Shown piece after piece: positions 22,151 through 36,164 of a DNA stretch of 64,000 bases. Each line of letters begins with the position of its first letter. The stretch's first letter is position 1. Origin of the DNA: Patagioenas fasciata. Lineage: Eukaryota; Chordata; Aves; Columbiformes; Columbidae. Below the pieces are notes generated by a model. It searched no databases. It saw only the letters and a program-made list of their open reading frames with translations, and had not been told where the DNA came from. The position numbers and the translations under genes are program-made. The stretch is from contig NC_092520.1 of assembly GCF_037038585.1 (NCBI RefSeq), forward strand, positions 13,709,001 through 13,773,000, given 5' to 3'.

Positions 22151-23259
22151 GCTGTCAGGTTCTGTGTGTTGCTGTAGGTGGGTTGTGAAGGAGGATGCAG
22201 AAGTAGCTGGGAGATGATCGGTTTTATTAAAGCAATATGCTATTGTGCTACCGTGGCTGTATTATCCAAATTCCCAGATACCTCTTTGGGAATAAGAATT
22301 GCCCCCAAGCATGCAGGGACACATCCCTGATGGAAAACCTTTAAGGTTTTTTGGGACTGCACAGCCCTAGTACAAGGGTGCATTATCTCATTTAGTTCTA
22401 CAGTGGCTGCAGTTGGAAAAGTACAGAAATTTTATCACAACATAGCAGGAACATTAAGCTGAGGATGGAGAGGAATAATGCTTTCAGATGGTTTTATCCC
22501 CTTCCAAGGTCATACATGCAAATGCAATGTCAATGATGAAATGACACATTCCTGAGAATCCCCCCAAAGCAGCATTGGACATAGGGGAAATATGAAAGCC
22601 CCCACTTACATAACTCCCATCTCCTTCATGTTGCAAGAAACATTCATGTGGGTTTCCAGGGCCTGGCTGTGTGAGCACATTCGGCCCCACGTTTGCTCCA
22701 GCGAAGACTTTTGACTCTTCTCTGAAGGACAAGGCTTGGGGAAGCCAGGGTTGTGGATGTGCTGCCTTATTGCCAACAGGAAAAAGGGATTTTTTTTTTA
22801 ACCTTGAACATCTGAGGAAGAGTGGGTTATTACTTGATACATTACAGTAGTGTGCATCTGTTGAAAACAATGGGCTGGCAGGGTTGCAAAATAAACTGAA
22901 ATTTTAATGTTTGTAAAATAATAGACAATGTTACCTTTGCTTCAGGCCTCACTAGGGCTTTTATTCTCTCTTTATAGCTCAGGTGTCACTGCCTCATATC
23001 AGAGGCTCAGTCACAGAAGACATGTGTAACAGTAACACATGAATCTCGGGGAGAATAAGGAAGGATGTTTTAAATAAAGTCTTGACTGGAGTTTTCCAAG
23101 TTGCTGTGGGAATACAAAATCAGTGGTGCTGCTCAGGAAGATACCAGAGTAGCTGCAGGAGTTCTCTCTCTTACCAGATTTTGTAGAACTCAGAGAATGA
23201 TCTTTCAAAACAAAGATTTTTGAATTTTAACTTAAGACGTTTAAGCTTCACCTTTTTTT

Positions 23260-23315
23260 GTTGTTTGTTTTTTTTTGTTTGTTTGTTTGTGTTGTTTTTT
23301 TTTTTTTTTTTTTCC
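23260..23315 (+). repeat. T-rich (TTTG)n / poly-T tract
   Basis: TTTTTTTGTTGTTTG units run into (GTTT)n and an uninterrupted T run of about 20. No retrotransposon body adjoins it, so it is treated as simple sequence. Confidence 0.9.
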
Positions 23316-26300
23316 AAGCAGCATCTCGTGTTCCGTGCTTTAATACATCCCTTTCAGGGCCAGAGACAGCGGGCTGCAGGGCTGCACTGCAAGTCCCCGG
23401 TCGCTCAACACACAGCAAATGCTGCCCCTGGTGTTCCAGAGAAGGAAATACGCTAAATCCATCCCTCACCTTCTCAAGTTTGGTCCGAACACCCTGGCGA
23501 ATGTTACCAGCCCCTGGACACCGCTGTCATTTTTGGATTGGCTACTTGTCGATTTTCTTAAAAGCAAACGGTTCTTAATATTATCGTAACATCACTTGCG
23601 ATTTGTGTCATAGACATTTAATAAACACACGCAGTAAAAAAATAACAGGTCCTGAATAATTACTTTTTTTTTTTTCCTCAGTTGACATTAATTTGTGACC
23701 TTTTTACATGATATTGTGATCTCACATGAGCTGTCATGCTTGAGAATTTTTTCTGTGTGAATTCACCACCGCTGTTGAAGCTCTGAGTTCCTTAAGTCGG
23801 CAGCCCCTTCCAGATCAGCAAAACACTTATTTGTGCTGGGTTCACAGCCAGGAATTCTCCCCATAGACATCCCATTGTCCTAACAACTTTCCCAAAATGG
23901 AACAAAAAGACTGTGCTGAACCTTTGTCACTTAAAAATTTGAGTACATGCTTAAATCTAGGCACATACCTCATTCATCTCTGTTTGAAAATCATGTATCA
24001 GATTACTTCAAAGTCAAATGAACTCCACTGGAATGGCACATGCTTAATATCAATCCTGCAGAGGATTTTGCAAACTAGAGCTATGAATTTGCGGCCATTT
24101 CCATTATTTGCTATTCAGTGAGAGTTCTTACCCATTGTGAACGTTCACAGCTACACATACCTGTATTTCCTGGGGTATTCCCAGCAAGGCAGGCTCCTGT
24201 ACCATGCCGCTCACCTGGGAAATTGTTTTAAGTTTGGGGCACAGTCTGACTGTACCAGCATCTGTGTTCCTGTCCTGAAATTTTGGGCACAAGCCACATG
24301 TAATTACTGCTCTGTTTGAACTGTAAAACAAGCCATCTTGAACAAACACTCACCCACCCACCAGTTTTTTAATTAAGAATATAATCCCCAGAGAAATACA
24401 AAGAAACAGTCTCTTCATCTTATTTAATAAACAACAGGGAAAGAAAAGAACCCCACATCATCACTCATTACCTAGAAAAACACTAAATTTCACACAAACT
24501 ATTCAGGTAAGTGAAGCCAATGCAGAGCATATGATCAGGTTCTTTCAATACCATTTCATGTATTTTTCATATTGTTCCTTGGCTGGTAGATCATATACAT
24601 TCTTATACATGCTTTTGTCTCACCTCTAAATTCAGAATAGAAATTCATATTTCTTATTTCTCAAAGCAGAATAAGAAAGTCAACTTTATCAAGTCTATTT
24701 TGTGTGTGCTGGGTATGTCTCTTGGAGTGGTATTGTATTTACATGTGTTTATCTAACACACCCACTCTGTTTATCCAGACAGACTTAAAGAAGGATAAAA
24801 CTACAAGTCTTTATTTATCTAAATAAAAGTAAATGAGAAAAGTTAAGCATGGGAATTGCCTGTATTTGCCTGCCAAACTGCTAGAAATAGCTGCTTTTTG
24901 GAAACAGGAGAAGCCTTAACTGTCAAAAAAAAAAATGACACTAACAGCTATCCAGTATTAGCAAAGTTCACCATCCCATTTAATCCACAAATGACTTTCT
25001 TTCCAAAAACTGAAGGACATAGGCAAAATAATCAACTCTTTTTGTACCTCACTGCAAAAACTGGACATACAGACCAAAAAGAGCCTTCTTTCCTCGAAAT
25101 ACATCGCATTAGTAGGGCTGTTCCTGTGCATACAGTCTGTGTGAACTTCATCATTATCACGGTGTCCACTTACAGAACTTAAAGTAGGGCCGATTGTCGA
25201 AACATTACAGGAACTAAAGTAATTTCCAAGTATGATCATTAGTCACCTTCTCTGAGTCTAATCACATACCGAGCTCCCTTCATCGTTCCATGAAGACAGG
25301 TACTTTATCTTAATTAGAGCTACTGCTTCAAAAATTAAGTCTGAAGACAATTAAAAATTTCCTATCAAAATGAACACAATATTCTCTCACCCTATAACTC
25401 CACTCAAATTCTCTGTTGTGGAAAAGGAACTAAGAAAGACTGGTCAGATTTCTAACTTCTCCTATCATTAAATATTTGCACAAAATTTTTCTGCTAGAAA
25501 TATTCTTACTGAGTATTTCTATACATAGAAAGTCTCAGGGGATGAGTTCTCTTTGTGCTTCATGCTGTACAAGTACCAGCATTTACAGCCTGTTCTGGAA
25601 AATTTGATCTAAATTCTTACATTTACAGCTCTTCTAAACAATCTTTTCCTTTCCTGTGGTGAAGACAAACGTAAACATGATGCAATGATACTTTGCATTC
25701 TCTGTCTTGCAGAAAGTCTTCAGCTAAAACAACAGCCACAAAAACATTATCACTTCCTCCAATCTCAGTGAGGGGAATATCAAAGTTTAAGAGAAACTAT
25801 ACACACACACAAACATTCTGTCAGCCTCTGCCAAGCCAGATCAAATATCAGTTTCCGACTGAAACAGAAATCAGTGATGTCAATTCTAAGCATTTTCTCG
25901 GTCCAACTGGTGACATCACAGACAAGATGAGTAAACCTATGGACACACTTTCTTCCAAGAAACTCTTAACAGGACACTTTTGTATCCCCGTCACAGACAG
26001 AATAACTAAGATCTGGAAAAAAATGCCTGCAGGAAGAAAAAAGAAGTAGACAGCTCTCAATTTTTCAGTGAATGGAGGTGAGAAACATGATCGGGGATGT
26101 AGATATAAAAAAAATGAGGAAAATTAATCACTGGAATAATTAGCCAATTTTCATTTTCAATCAAGACGTATGCATTCTTGAAATATTACCAGTAATCAGC
26201 ATGCCAAAATTTCCTAAACTTATTTTTTTTAATTCCATAGCAAACAGCCTAAATATGGCAAAATGAGAAATTGACCCCTCATTCTGATAGCAAAATTTTT

Positions 26301-27326
26301 AAATAAGAGAGTTGCCAGAAAATTCAGAAGGAAGCAGAAATTAAGACCAGTCAGGAAGGCTCTGAGAGGGCATACTCCATTATGTAGTACAAAACCCTGT
26401 TTACTTCAGAACAGTTTTCCTTTGTAAGAATAATGTTACACCAAACATAAATGTTATTTTATTATTTTAGAGAAGCCAACAACAGTGGAAAGAGAATTTG
26501 TTAACAGAAAGATGTGGACCATCAAGGGGCATTACTTTTCCTAAAAGGGATTTATTGGAGATGGATTCCTGAGTGCTTTTAAGTTGATGGGTGTGTTCTC
26601 ACTAATACTCCCAGCAAAACAGTAATGAAAGAAAAAGAAGAGAAAACAGAGTTCCTTCAGCTTTGATAACCAGCGAGATAAGTATAAGATATATCAGATC
26701 TCAGAATATTTACATATCTAACTCACACTTAAGGTATGGAAATAATATCTTCAACATAATTTTACTTGAAAGTAAGTCTCAATCTATTTACTGTTTTTTT
26801 TCATCTTGGTTTGTAAATCTTTTATCTGTATGTGGCACAACAGAGAATTGATGATATTAGAGCTAATAGATATAATAACATATAAACCACTGTTGAATTT
26901 CAACCCCTTAAAATATAAAAGCAGCTCACTTCTTACACTGAATGCTGGAAAAAGGGTAGTGAATGACAAATCTAAGGTACACTCCTATGGAAAAAAGTCA
27001 GTAGATGTTCACCATCGAGTGATACACCTGGCAGCAGCTAACTAGCCAATCAGCATATCTGTTACCAGTAGCATGGCATAATGAATATGGGGAGTTTTTA
27101 TTGACAAATCTATGAGAAATTAGGTTTCACGAGTTTTGCTTCTGAGAGAGCGTGTTAAAAATCTACAGTGTTTACGGTATCTTCTAAGTTGCTCAGCCAC
27201 AGAACACTAATAATATGTGCATACAGCAGGATGTAAGAACAGTTCCAAACTGATTTGAAACCTGCACCCTGCATCTTCTGTTAGGCTACATCTGATTAAT
27301 TTTATATGCAGCACAAGGTACTGGGA

Positions 27327-27935
27327 CAGAATCATAGAACAGTTTGGGTTGGAAGGGACCTTTAAAGACCATCATAACCAGGGACATCTTCCACTAGATC
27401 AGTGCTCGAAGCCCCATCCAGCCTGATCTCTCTCTAACACTTCCAGGAATGGGGTATCCCCGGCTTCTCTGGGCAGCCTGTTCCAGTGTCTCAGCACCTC
27501 CACAATAACAAAATCCTCCTTCCTTATGTCCATCTAAATCTACCCTCTTTCAGTTTAAAGCTATTGCCCCTTGTTCTATCACAACAGGCCTTGATAAAAA
27601 AAATGTCCCTCTCTAGCTTTCTTGCAGGTCCCCTTTAAGTAGTCAAAGGCCACAAGGTCTCCCCAGAGGCTGAACAACACCAACTCTCTCAGCCTGTCCT
27701 CCCAGCAGAGCTGTTCCAGCCTCTGATCATCTTGGTGGCCTCCTCTGGACTCTGACAGGTCTGTGTCTGTCCTGTACTGAGGGCTCCAGAGCTGGATGCA
27801 GGACTCCAGGTGGAGCAGAGGGACAGAATCACCTCCCTTGACTTGCTGGCCCCGCTCCCTCTGATGCAGTCCAGGATACGTTTGGCTTCCTGGGCTGTGA
27901 GCACACATTGCCAGCTCACATCCAGTTTTTCAGAA
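27327..27935 (-). mobile_element. CR1 LINE 3' fragment (about 600 bp)
   Basis: It opens with CAGAATCATAGAACAGTTTG, the antisense CR1 tail, and continues through the conserved 'GGGCAGCCTGTTCCAGTGTC' block and the antisense of the C-terminal reverse-transcriptase ORF region (CAGCAGAGCTGTTCCAGCCT). It is truncated at its 5' end and interrupted by stops. It lies just beyond the CCDC82 3' end in antisense-to-plus orientation, the same strand as the gene. Confidence 0.92.
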
Positions 27936-28886
27936 TGGACAATACAGTACTTAATCCTTCCTAACTCCTCAAAAATCTACTGCCCTGGCTCCAAAGAACT
28001 CTGATTTGGGTGTCATGCTGTTCAGGTAAGCCATGCATCATGATTCTGAGCAACTCCTACTTTCTGTTAAGTTATGCTGGAAGAATTCTTGCTTATTTTG
28101 CATGGCCACATTAATCCACTCTCTTAGGTTTTTAGCTGCTGCAAGTTGTTGCCATTATGTTTGCACAATGTAATTTGATGTTTAAAATCTCAGTAAATTG
28201 CCTCGGCTGCTTATCAGAGACAGCACTGTGGGCCCAAGTGTTCATTTAGATGGCTACACCAGACTCAACCTGCATGACGCTATAATGTGACTCATCCCGT
28301 ACTCTCTGAAGAGAGGATTGACTTCTGTGCTGCAAACATACTCAGGACTGCAGAATATTTCCTCTGTTGCTTTGCAACAGTCTATACTGTTTCCTCAGAA
28401 AGGAACCAGATCTTTGCATTTGGGTCCTGTTTATTGTAACTATCATTCTAAATGGATGAACTCGCATATAACAAGGAAAGTAAGATTCAAGTCATATGAT
28501 CTTCTATAAGACAGACTTATCTTTCCAAATATACCTACTTCCAAAGGTCTCAGCATCTCCTACCTTCCCTACAATGCAGCTCAATATAAATAGGTCAAAG
28601 TTTCATTTCACAAGTAAACAGATACTGAGATGTTATTTTTAAGAACAGAAGGAAACTTACTCTGAAGTAAGACTGGAAGGACTTATTTGGTAAAACTTTG
28701 GGTTATTATTGACACCGATGAGGAAAAAAAGATAGAGCATGTTCTCAAACAGTTTAAAGGAATATGGATTTAAGTGTAACACAGCCTTAAAAAGAATCTT
28801 GAAGACCAGGCAGAGATGAAGTGCACACAGATAAAGCAGGCCATTCCAATTTTTACAACATGTCTTTCAAAGATCTATATGACCAC
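27936..28886 (-). other. CCDC82: Presumed CCDC82 3' UTR and downstream flank
   Basis: This stretch follows the CCDC82 stop codon on the minus strand. It is AT-rich and has no other recognised feature. The nearest good polyadenylation hexamer on this strand is AATAAA at 28435-28430, which would give a 3' UTR of roughly 470 nt. True cleavage sites need transcript data. Confidence 0.5.
28430..28435 (-). terminator. CCDC82: Candidate CCDC82 polyadenylation signal (AATAAA)
   Basis: This is the first AATAAA noticed downstream of the CCDC82 stop on the gene strand. No other support is available from sequence alone. Confidence 0.35.
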
Positions 28887-28952
28887 TTAATCCATTTTCT
28901 CTTCTTGGAAACTGTCTGCATCGTTAATGCAGTCTTCAAGATCATTATATCT
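28887..28952 (-). CDS. CCDC82: CCDC82 last coding exon (residues 458-478 and stop)
   Basis: This exon encodes RYNDLEDCINDADSFQEEKMD and the stop TAA. It aligns with the human CCDC82 C-terminus (YGQLEEYLNFADYFQEEK...). The acceptor is TTTATTTGCAG|AGATAT, phase 0, joining the previous exon's ...GWIQK. The frame upstream of 28952 is intronic. The final segment is acidic and well conserved, which supports it as the true protein end. Confidence 0.93.
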   Translation of the reverse strand, partial: RYNDLEDCINDADSFQEEKMD

Positions 28953-29514
28953 CTGCAAATAAAATAAAACCTGTATTATTTTATCAATGTTTAATAACTG
29001 AATTACATAAGGACTACTTCTTTTTTTTTTTAATACAATACAAGCATGCCAATAACAGTCCAGCAGCAATGATATCTGAAAGTTTGCTAAATGCAATTGT
29101 ACTACAAGTTGTCTTACAACAGTTCATAAAGTGTTTCTGAATAATTCAAAGTACTTCAGCATAAACAGAGGAGTAAAATATTCTCGCTGTGTCTCATGTA
29201 CGTGTTCCAAATCTTTCTAAGTTACAGCTTGAGTTTGTTGTGTTGCTGCTTTCAAATGAAATGGGAGCCCGCCCACCACAGCCCAGAGATAGTGCAGCTG
29301 TCAAAAGGCTTAATGTCACAAGTTGACACAAACTCTATGTGAACGCAGCAGGATACCACTGTTTGGGAGACTGGGTCAGCAGAAGAGGATGAATGGTTAA
29401 TCTGAGTGATATTACTGAAGCCCAGTAATTCAGAGCTATCATTTAAATCAGACATTTTATCTCAGCTTACTTTTGTCTGCTTGGAAAAGGATACATCAAA
29501 TAGCTCAGTCATAC

Positions 29515-29700
29515 CTTCTGAATCCACCCACTGTCTTCCAGCTGGCTGAAGAGCCGTTCAACTGTGTCTTTGACTGGTTCATCCACAAAACCATCTGACT
29601 CTGTAATGGAGCTGCAATCCACATACAACTTGTATTTGAAGTGCTTCAAATTGTGATAAACTCTTGTACGATCTGCACACACCACACCAACCTTCAAAAC
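29515..29700 (-). CDS. CCDC82: CCDC82 coding exon (residues 396-457)
   Basis: A 186-nt phase-0 exon encodes VLKVGVVCADRTRVYHNLKH, then FKYKLYVDCSS and EPVKDTVERLFSQLEDSGWI. It matches human [20 protein letters not shown] and [20 protein letters not shown]. The acceptor is TTTGGCCTAG|GTTTTG and the donor AAG|GTATGA. It is part of the conserved C-terminal region (the DUF4211-type domain, to my knowledge also found in QSER1 and PRR12). No catalytic motif is visible. Confidence 0.95.
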
Positions 29701-32700
29701 CTAGGCCAAAGAGAACACATCATTCTCTCTGATAGAATTGTGACTATCTTGACAACACAAAGAATGGCTATGTCAGTCTAGTAGGATTTTATCAGTCAGT
29801 CTAGGAAGATTTTTTGAATAATGAAATAAACAGAATGACAATACATGCACAAAATCAGCACAAAACCATGTAGTTTTCACAGCCACAACAGAACAATTTT
29901 TGAGCAAGCAGGCAGTCAGCAAGTCTATGCAGTGGCAGCTTATCAGTACTGTTTTCTCTTGCAAAGACAACCAGGTTTATAATTGGTAGTATCTTTCCTG
30001 TCTCCTGGTGCAACTTTGTTACAAAGTCATTAACCCTTTAGACAGCCATCACATTGTGAAAGCAGGGGAAAATAAATTATCTGATTACTTTTACTTAATT
30101 TGGAGTACTTCCTAGGGACATGAAATACCAGTTCTAGCATTTTGTAGACTGAATAATAGTCAATATTTCCTCAAGAAATACATACAAATACAAACAGACA
30201 TATGCCTAGGAACATATATTTAATAAATATATAGATTGGATTTCATAAAAATAAAATCTGAAAACCAAGGTTTTATACAACGCAAAAGTGAATCTGCAGC
30301 TGTCTGGGAGGTGTAGCCCTAATGCTGTAGAAAACAAAGCCTCTACATCTCCCAGTTATTACCAGGTTTACTTCTACAATTTCTACTCAGAAAAGAAAGA
30401 ACCGTCTTATTTAATGGTTTTCTTTACAGCAGTGTTTACAGAGAAACAAATGGTAAATACACATATAAATACATAATCAGAGCATGGATTAGAGTAGATT
30501 AATTATCTTCTATCAGCACTAACGTTAAATACAGGGAAGTATTAGCACATATCTGGAAGTCAGATTTTATATGAAGATGCTAAGTGGTAAAGGTGTTTAC
30601 CTGAAAATACTGAGTAATACATTGGTTACAAGAATTTTTGGCAGTCCGAAATCTTCACTAAGAGTATGTGAAACTGCAGGTGAGGGGAGGAAGAGACAAA
30701 GCTCATCTTCATTTAAGGACATCCTGCATTTCACCAGAGTAAGTTTTGTTCTATTTGTACAAGAGAAGTAATTCAAGTACATACAATGGCAAATCAGAAG
30801 AGGAATCTATTCCCTGTAAATGACCACAGGTGCACAGACTACTACTCAACTACATGGTGACAAAGCCTATCAGGTAAATCTACATCCATCTGGTTTTCAG
30901 AGGTCAGGCTTTCTACACTCAAAAGCAATGTAATTAATACATGTGTAAAGAAATTCAGCTCCTGATACATACAGAAGAAACGGATTTAGTTCTAGTAAAA
31001 ACAAACAAAAAACCCCCAAAACCATCAGCTTATCCTTCAAGAGCAGCATGGTTTTGAGTGAGCAACCTTTGTAAGGTCAAAGTTCTTTGCATCAGTAATG
31101 CAAGTTGCAATTGTGTTGCTATTTCCAATTCGGTGCACATATAAAAAAACCGTACAATGTTATATATTGCAAAATGAACTCTTCTGAGCCAGAACAGTGA
31201 TACCCTTTACTGCTGCCATTGGCAATCATCTGAATACTCTTCTAGAAAGTTAAGTTTGAATCAATGCTTACAAGCCACTTTTTCAGGAAGCTTTTCCAAA
31301 TGCATGACCAAATATTTGCACCTGTGAGTAGTTCCCCAAAACACATGACCTACTTGCACAACCTAGCACTAGCAGCATCTACTGACTTTTACAGAAACTA
31401 GATTTATATTAATATGCATTATTTATATATTTTCTTAAATATATTAATATACTTAATTTCTGAAATGTATTAACTAGCAGCTCAACTGATATAAGCAAGT
31501 GTAATATCACTGAAGTTAGACATATATTCACTTTAAAAAACTTTTCATCTGACCTATGATTATTAACTTCAATTTTAACCATCTTGAGATAAAAAATTCC
31601 TATCACTACATCGTAATTCTCTACTGATCATGTAAATGTACCTATCTGCAGCTCCGTCTTCTACCCTTCCCAAGACTGAAAAGGTAAGTCTTGTGTTTGG
31701 TGCTATAGGTGCTTCTGAAGTGCAAGGCCTGCCAACAAATGCATAACCTTCATTCATTCAGTTTTCCGGAGTACCATTTCAAATACTGAAGCAATTGAGC
31801 TGCAGTGTTTCGTAAAAGCATTTTATAACTTCTCAAGTATCCCAAGCAATGAGGTGCGGCACCTGGACTACTATGTGATGTAATGTAGGAGATACCATTC
31901 CGCATCAAACTGACAGCCCAATTCTCCCCCTGCCACAACAGCTAGCAGGAGATATTTAGGAAGTTGGCATAAGATGCAGGACCAACACCAGAATGATCAT
32001 AACATTGCCATTCAGCTTCTCGCAGTCAACTGTTAAGACAGTCTGTGTCATCCCAACTGTTATGTTCCACAGTGTGGAAGAAGCCTCCCCAAGAATCTGT
32101 CTAATCCCTTTTGGGACCCACTAACACTTTTCCGAAGTATCTTGTGGCAATGAGTTTCATAGTCCATTTATATGCGAGGTGTAAAGTATTTCTACATTGG
32201 AGAAATGCCAGAGGCAATAGTTAAATATCATATAGTGTAATTACGTATTGTGTTTTTAAAGCAAGAAACATTGTCTAAAAATACAATGCTATTTCAGAAT
32301 GCAGCTTTGGAAAGAATCTCAGTACTGTACTCATTCTAATTTTTTCCTCTCGTGGTTCTCAGTGTCTCTGTCCTAACACTTAACTTATCTACTCAAGCTG
32401 GCCGTATCAGCCAAAGTTGTGTTAAATCACTTTGTATGGAATGCAGGAGCGTAGCCTGACAATAGCACAACATGTAGTGACTGAATCCACGTCCTCTAAG
32501 AATGATTATAAATGGGAGTAGAACACTAGGACTGATTGAAGAAAACAGTTTATAATCCAGGTGACACAGAAGCAAAGAAGTGTAGGAGACACCTACACCT
32601 TTAAACCTTTCGGTCCTCCCTGGCTGTGGAGGAATGAAAATTGGCAACTAACACACAGAACAATCACTGCAAGCCTAAGCAAAACTGCAACAGCTGTTTT

Positions 32701-35700
32701 TCTTCTCTTTCTACTGGCAAAGCAGAATGCTTCAGAGATGAGAGAAAAGGAAAGTTCTATGCAGAAGAAGAGCGTGGGAGGTCTGGTTTTGTTCTCTCCA
32801 TATCCACTTTTCTCAAATATTTTCATATAAAACTTTAGAAAACAGTCCAGCTACGTGTTTCCATTCAATCTGATCTGCTGGTACTAAACTGTCTTCTCTT
32901 TCAGTCAATTAAGTTCTTGAAGTGCCAGTTTCACGTAGCTCTGTGTGCTTTTTCTTTTTCCTCCTTTTTTTCTCAATTGTCAAGACAAGCTGATCAGCAC
33001 ACTGGCAGCAGAATTTCAAAGACTACTTGAGAACAGTTCCTTTAGCAGTCTAAATTACAGGTCACCATAAGAACATGAATGTTGTATTACAAAGGCACTA
33101 TCAAAAATTCCTGGGAAGTGCTCAATAACTCTCCTAGGTATGTTCTACAGCCCCTGAGCTAGACTGAGCATGAACAAGCAGGCTGGAGTACACAGGGTAA
33201 AAAAGCTCTCATTTTCTACTGAAAAGGACAAAAATGAAGCAGCAAGTTAATTCAATATTCAGTATGATATTTCAAGTTTTTTTCCAAAGTGGAAAATAGC
33301 CATTGCTTTATGTAGGACAACGTTTAGACAGCAGTGAGGGAATTACTACTGTTATTTCTACAGCTAAGGTAGAAGTCAAGTAAAGATTAAATTCTTGTGC
33401 TAGTTCACTTATTGTTTCTGGTTAGGTAAGGCACACACTTCCCACGAAAAACTGAAAAGTTTTAACTTGGTGATCTACATTCAGAGACCCATATGGAAGA
33501 GAGAATAATCACTGCGATGTACTGCAGTAGCCGTGCTAGTATGATTGCCAAGGACTTACTGTTTTCCTTCAATAAACAAGGGGAAAAGCCTTGCTAGAAA
33601 AGCATAGCTCCCTTGTTTATTATGCACACACAGACTTATCAAACAACTGCTGCTCAGAAAGGTCTGTAATGCATTTAAGAAAAACTGTGGCACAGATTTT
33701 CCGAGATTCTGCATTACATGCAGAACCCAATACGATGACATAATGATAATCACACTGATGCCCCTCAAATCTCTGAGTTAGAATATTTGCAAAGATCCAA
33801 AGGATGTAGTCTTGAGTTTCAGTAAGGTGTATTTCCAGTTCGATGAGGGCTTCACTTTATTTTATGTAAGAAATCTTGTTATACCTCGTTTCAAATTATA
33901 TTGTAAATATAACTTGTCCTTACACTTCTTTCTTTTCAGAAAATACTGAAGAACTTCAGCTGTATTCAAAAACTCTTTCGTACTCACAAAGAAAAGGCAT
34001 ATACTTTCTAAATTTCATGAAAGGGAAGAAAGGCAGAACTTGGATATCAGCTTGGTACACAACTGTGGCAATCTTTTATTCTTGACAAATCATGTGCTTT
34101 GCGTTTATCATAAGAGGTCATGAATTACATTACTTAATAAGGTCAAATGCATATCTAATCATAACAATCACTGGTAGCTGTAAATTTGAAGAGAAGATCC
34201 CTAAATATTAGAAACACTCAGGTTCTTAAAAGTCAAAGTCTTCAAAAGTCTCAGCTGTGAAATACAACAAAATTGACTGCTCAGGCCATCTAAAATGACT
34301 GCCCAGTGCAACGTTATGTAACAAAATTAATGATGTGTTTCATTCAAAAAATTCGATTTCATGCAAAATACCCTGGTAGAGATGAGTGAGAAAAAGATGC
34401 AAGACTACCTAAATGAAAATGTTTTCTAGTTTGGACAAGTAGTTCTGATAATGCAGTAATGAAAAAACCCTCTAATAAAAAGTACTGAAGTAGTTAGGAA
34501 CAAGTCTTCTCAAAAGGTGACCAGCAATTTCAAGTGTCAGTGCAACCAAGATGTCAAGATACTTTGTCCTGGGTGAATAGCTACATGGGAAATAGCAGAT
34601 GTGAAAAAAATCTGAAGAATGAAGCAGTAAATTCTGACTAGACTGCACTTGGACTATCAGAATGACAGTGGCACTATTTCACTCAATGTTCTGACCTACA
34701 GCAAACAAGAGCAGTTGGAGTGCATATGGATGCTCCAAATGCTGGAGGCATAGTAGGCACAGAATTAGCAAACCCAGTGACCCGGTGTAGAACAAACCTT
34801 ATTTGCAACAACATAGAACACACAGTTATTCAATGGAGATGATCACCCATTATATAGAACGTTACTTTTATAATATTTCCGAAAGCTAATCAACGCAATA
34901 TTCCTGCTGGGAGAGTCTTAAGGGCATTATATTAGGGACATGGTTTAGTGCTAGAGTTACGTTATGGTTGGACTCCTGAGGGTCTCTTCCAACTGAAATG
35001 ATTCTATGATAAGCACACATAATGGTAAAGGGCTTTCAAGTGATCTAATTTCAGTGAAAAGGCATTCTGATATTTAGAATACATGTAAATCTGAGGCAAA
35101 TGTTATACTTCATTTAAAGCCTCAGACTCATGGCATATGGAGTTAGGATCTACTCAAGATTTTAAAAAAAAAAGCCATAATAGTTCTCAGGTACTTGGTG
35201 AAAACCAGGAATGCAAAGCATGTTCAAAGCATCACTCAGTCATGTAATTTTTTACCACTGTTTTTCCTTTCTCTAAGATATACATCTGCTTCAGGATTTT
35301 CAATTTTCTATTATGTGTTCACTGACAAAACGAAAGACTGTTCTAGAAATAACTGATTGAGTGCTTGTGTTAGAACTCTGGTTATAGTATGCGAATCTTC
35401 TAGTGTGCTGTCAGCCTCTTGGACACACAGTTTCAGACTGTCCCCATGCGCCACAAAAGACAAGCATGCTGAATAGGATGCGTAGGACACTATGTACCTA
35501 GAGTTTCCTTCTTGTCTAGCATGAGACTCAAACTGTAGAGCTTTGAATCAGAGGAAAAACTGAGGCAAATGTCAATTTTGACTTGAAGGCAAGAGTTATC
35601 AATAAACCCTATCGCATGTCTTAGAGTCCTTTACTTTTTTTATCACGAAGTCCATCTCATGGTTGGGTTACGCTTACTAGTGCTTACCACAGTGCAAGTA

Positions 35701-36164
35701 CATGTGTTGCATCAGGTATTAATATTAAAGTGGCAAAAGCGGGGAGGAAACAGCACACTGATAATTGTGATGCAGGCAAAAACAAAGGTCACAGAAAGTC
35801 ATCAGATTTATTTTCTTGATAAAAGTTAGGTTTATTTGAGGATCCTTTTCATTACCTCTTTCCCCAGATATAAGAAAGGATGGTGGGGAGGCAGAGGGGA
35901 ATTTCTCTATTCATCCTTTGAAATTTCATAGGAACCTCCTTCGTAATTCCTAGCTAAATCCAAGACTACACTCCTCCAAACCGCAAAATAGTCCTCATGT
36001 TTTAAAAATTAATAGAGGTTAAACATGGAAATACAGTAGCTTAGCTCTTGCCTTTAGCATTACAGACATTAGATGTGTCAATAAGATTTCTGTCCTTTGT
36101 ATGATTTGCTGTAACACTAGACAAAGCTTAAAAACAATTATATAGGGTGCTTGTTCAAAGTTAC
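29701..36164 (-). other. CCDC82: CCDC82 intron (about 6.5 kb)
   Basis: AT-rich intron bounded by donor CAG|GTAACT at 36165 and acceptor CCTAG at 29701. A 3'-end CR1 fragment (34905-35010) is the only identified insertion. No other exon with matching phase or similarity to CCDC82 was seen. Confidence 0.8.
34905..35010 (+). mobile_element. CR1 LINE 3' end fragment
   Basis: The sequence ATTAGGGACATGGTTTAGTG, a degraded linker, GGTTGGACTCCTGAGGGTCT and TTCCAACTGAAATGATTCTATGAT form the last roughly 100 bp of CR1 in the plus orientation. It is antisense within CCDC82. Confidence 0.88.

Larger units (their letters stand above)
21870..27326. other. Intergenic spacer between MAML2 and CCDC82
   Basis: AT-rich DNA without a recognised gene. 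It contains a possible hAT fragment (22095), a T-rich (TTTG)n/poly-T tract at about 23260-23315 and several short frames. A 118-codon frame at 25693-26049 (+) opens with TTG rather than ATG after a splice-acceptor-like TCTGTCTTGCAG. It is unassigned. Confidence 0.6.

Noticed and set aside
24856-25182. 108-codon plus-strand frame in the spacer
   Set aside because: No family resemblance, AT-rich random composition and no splice or promoter context.
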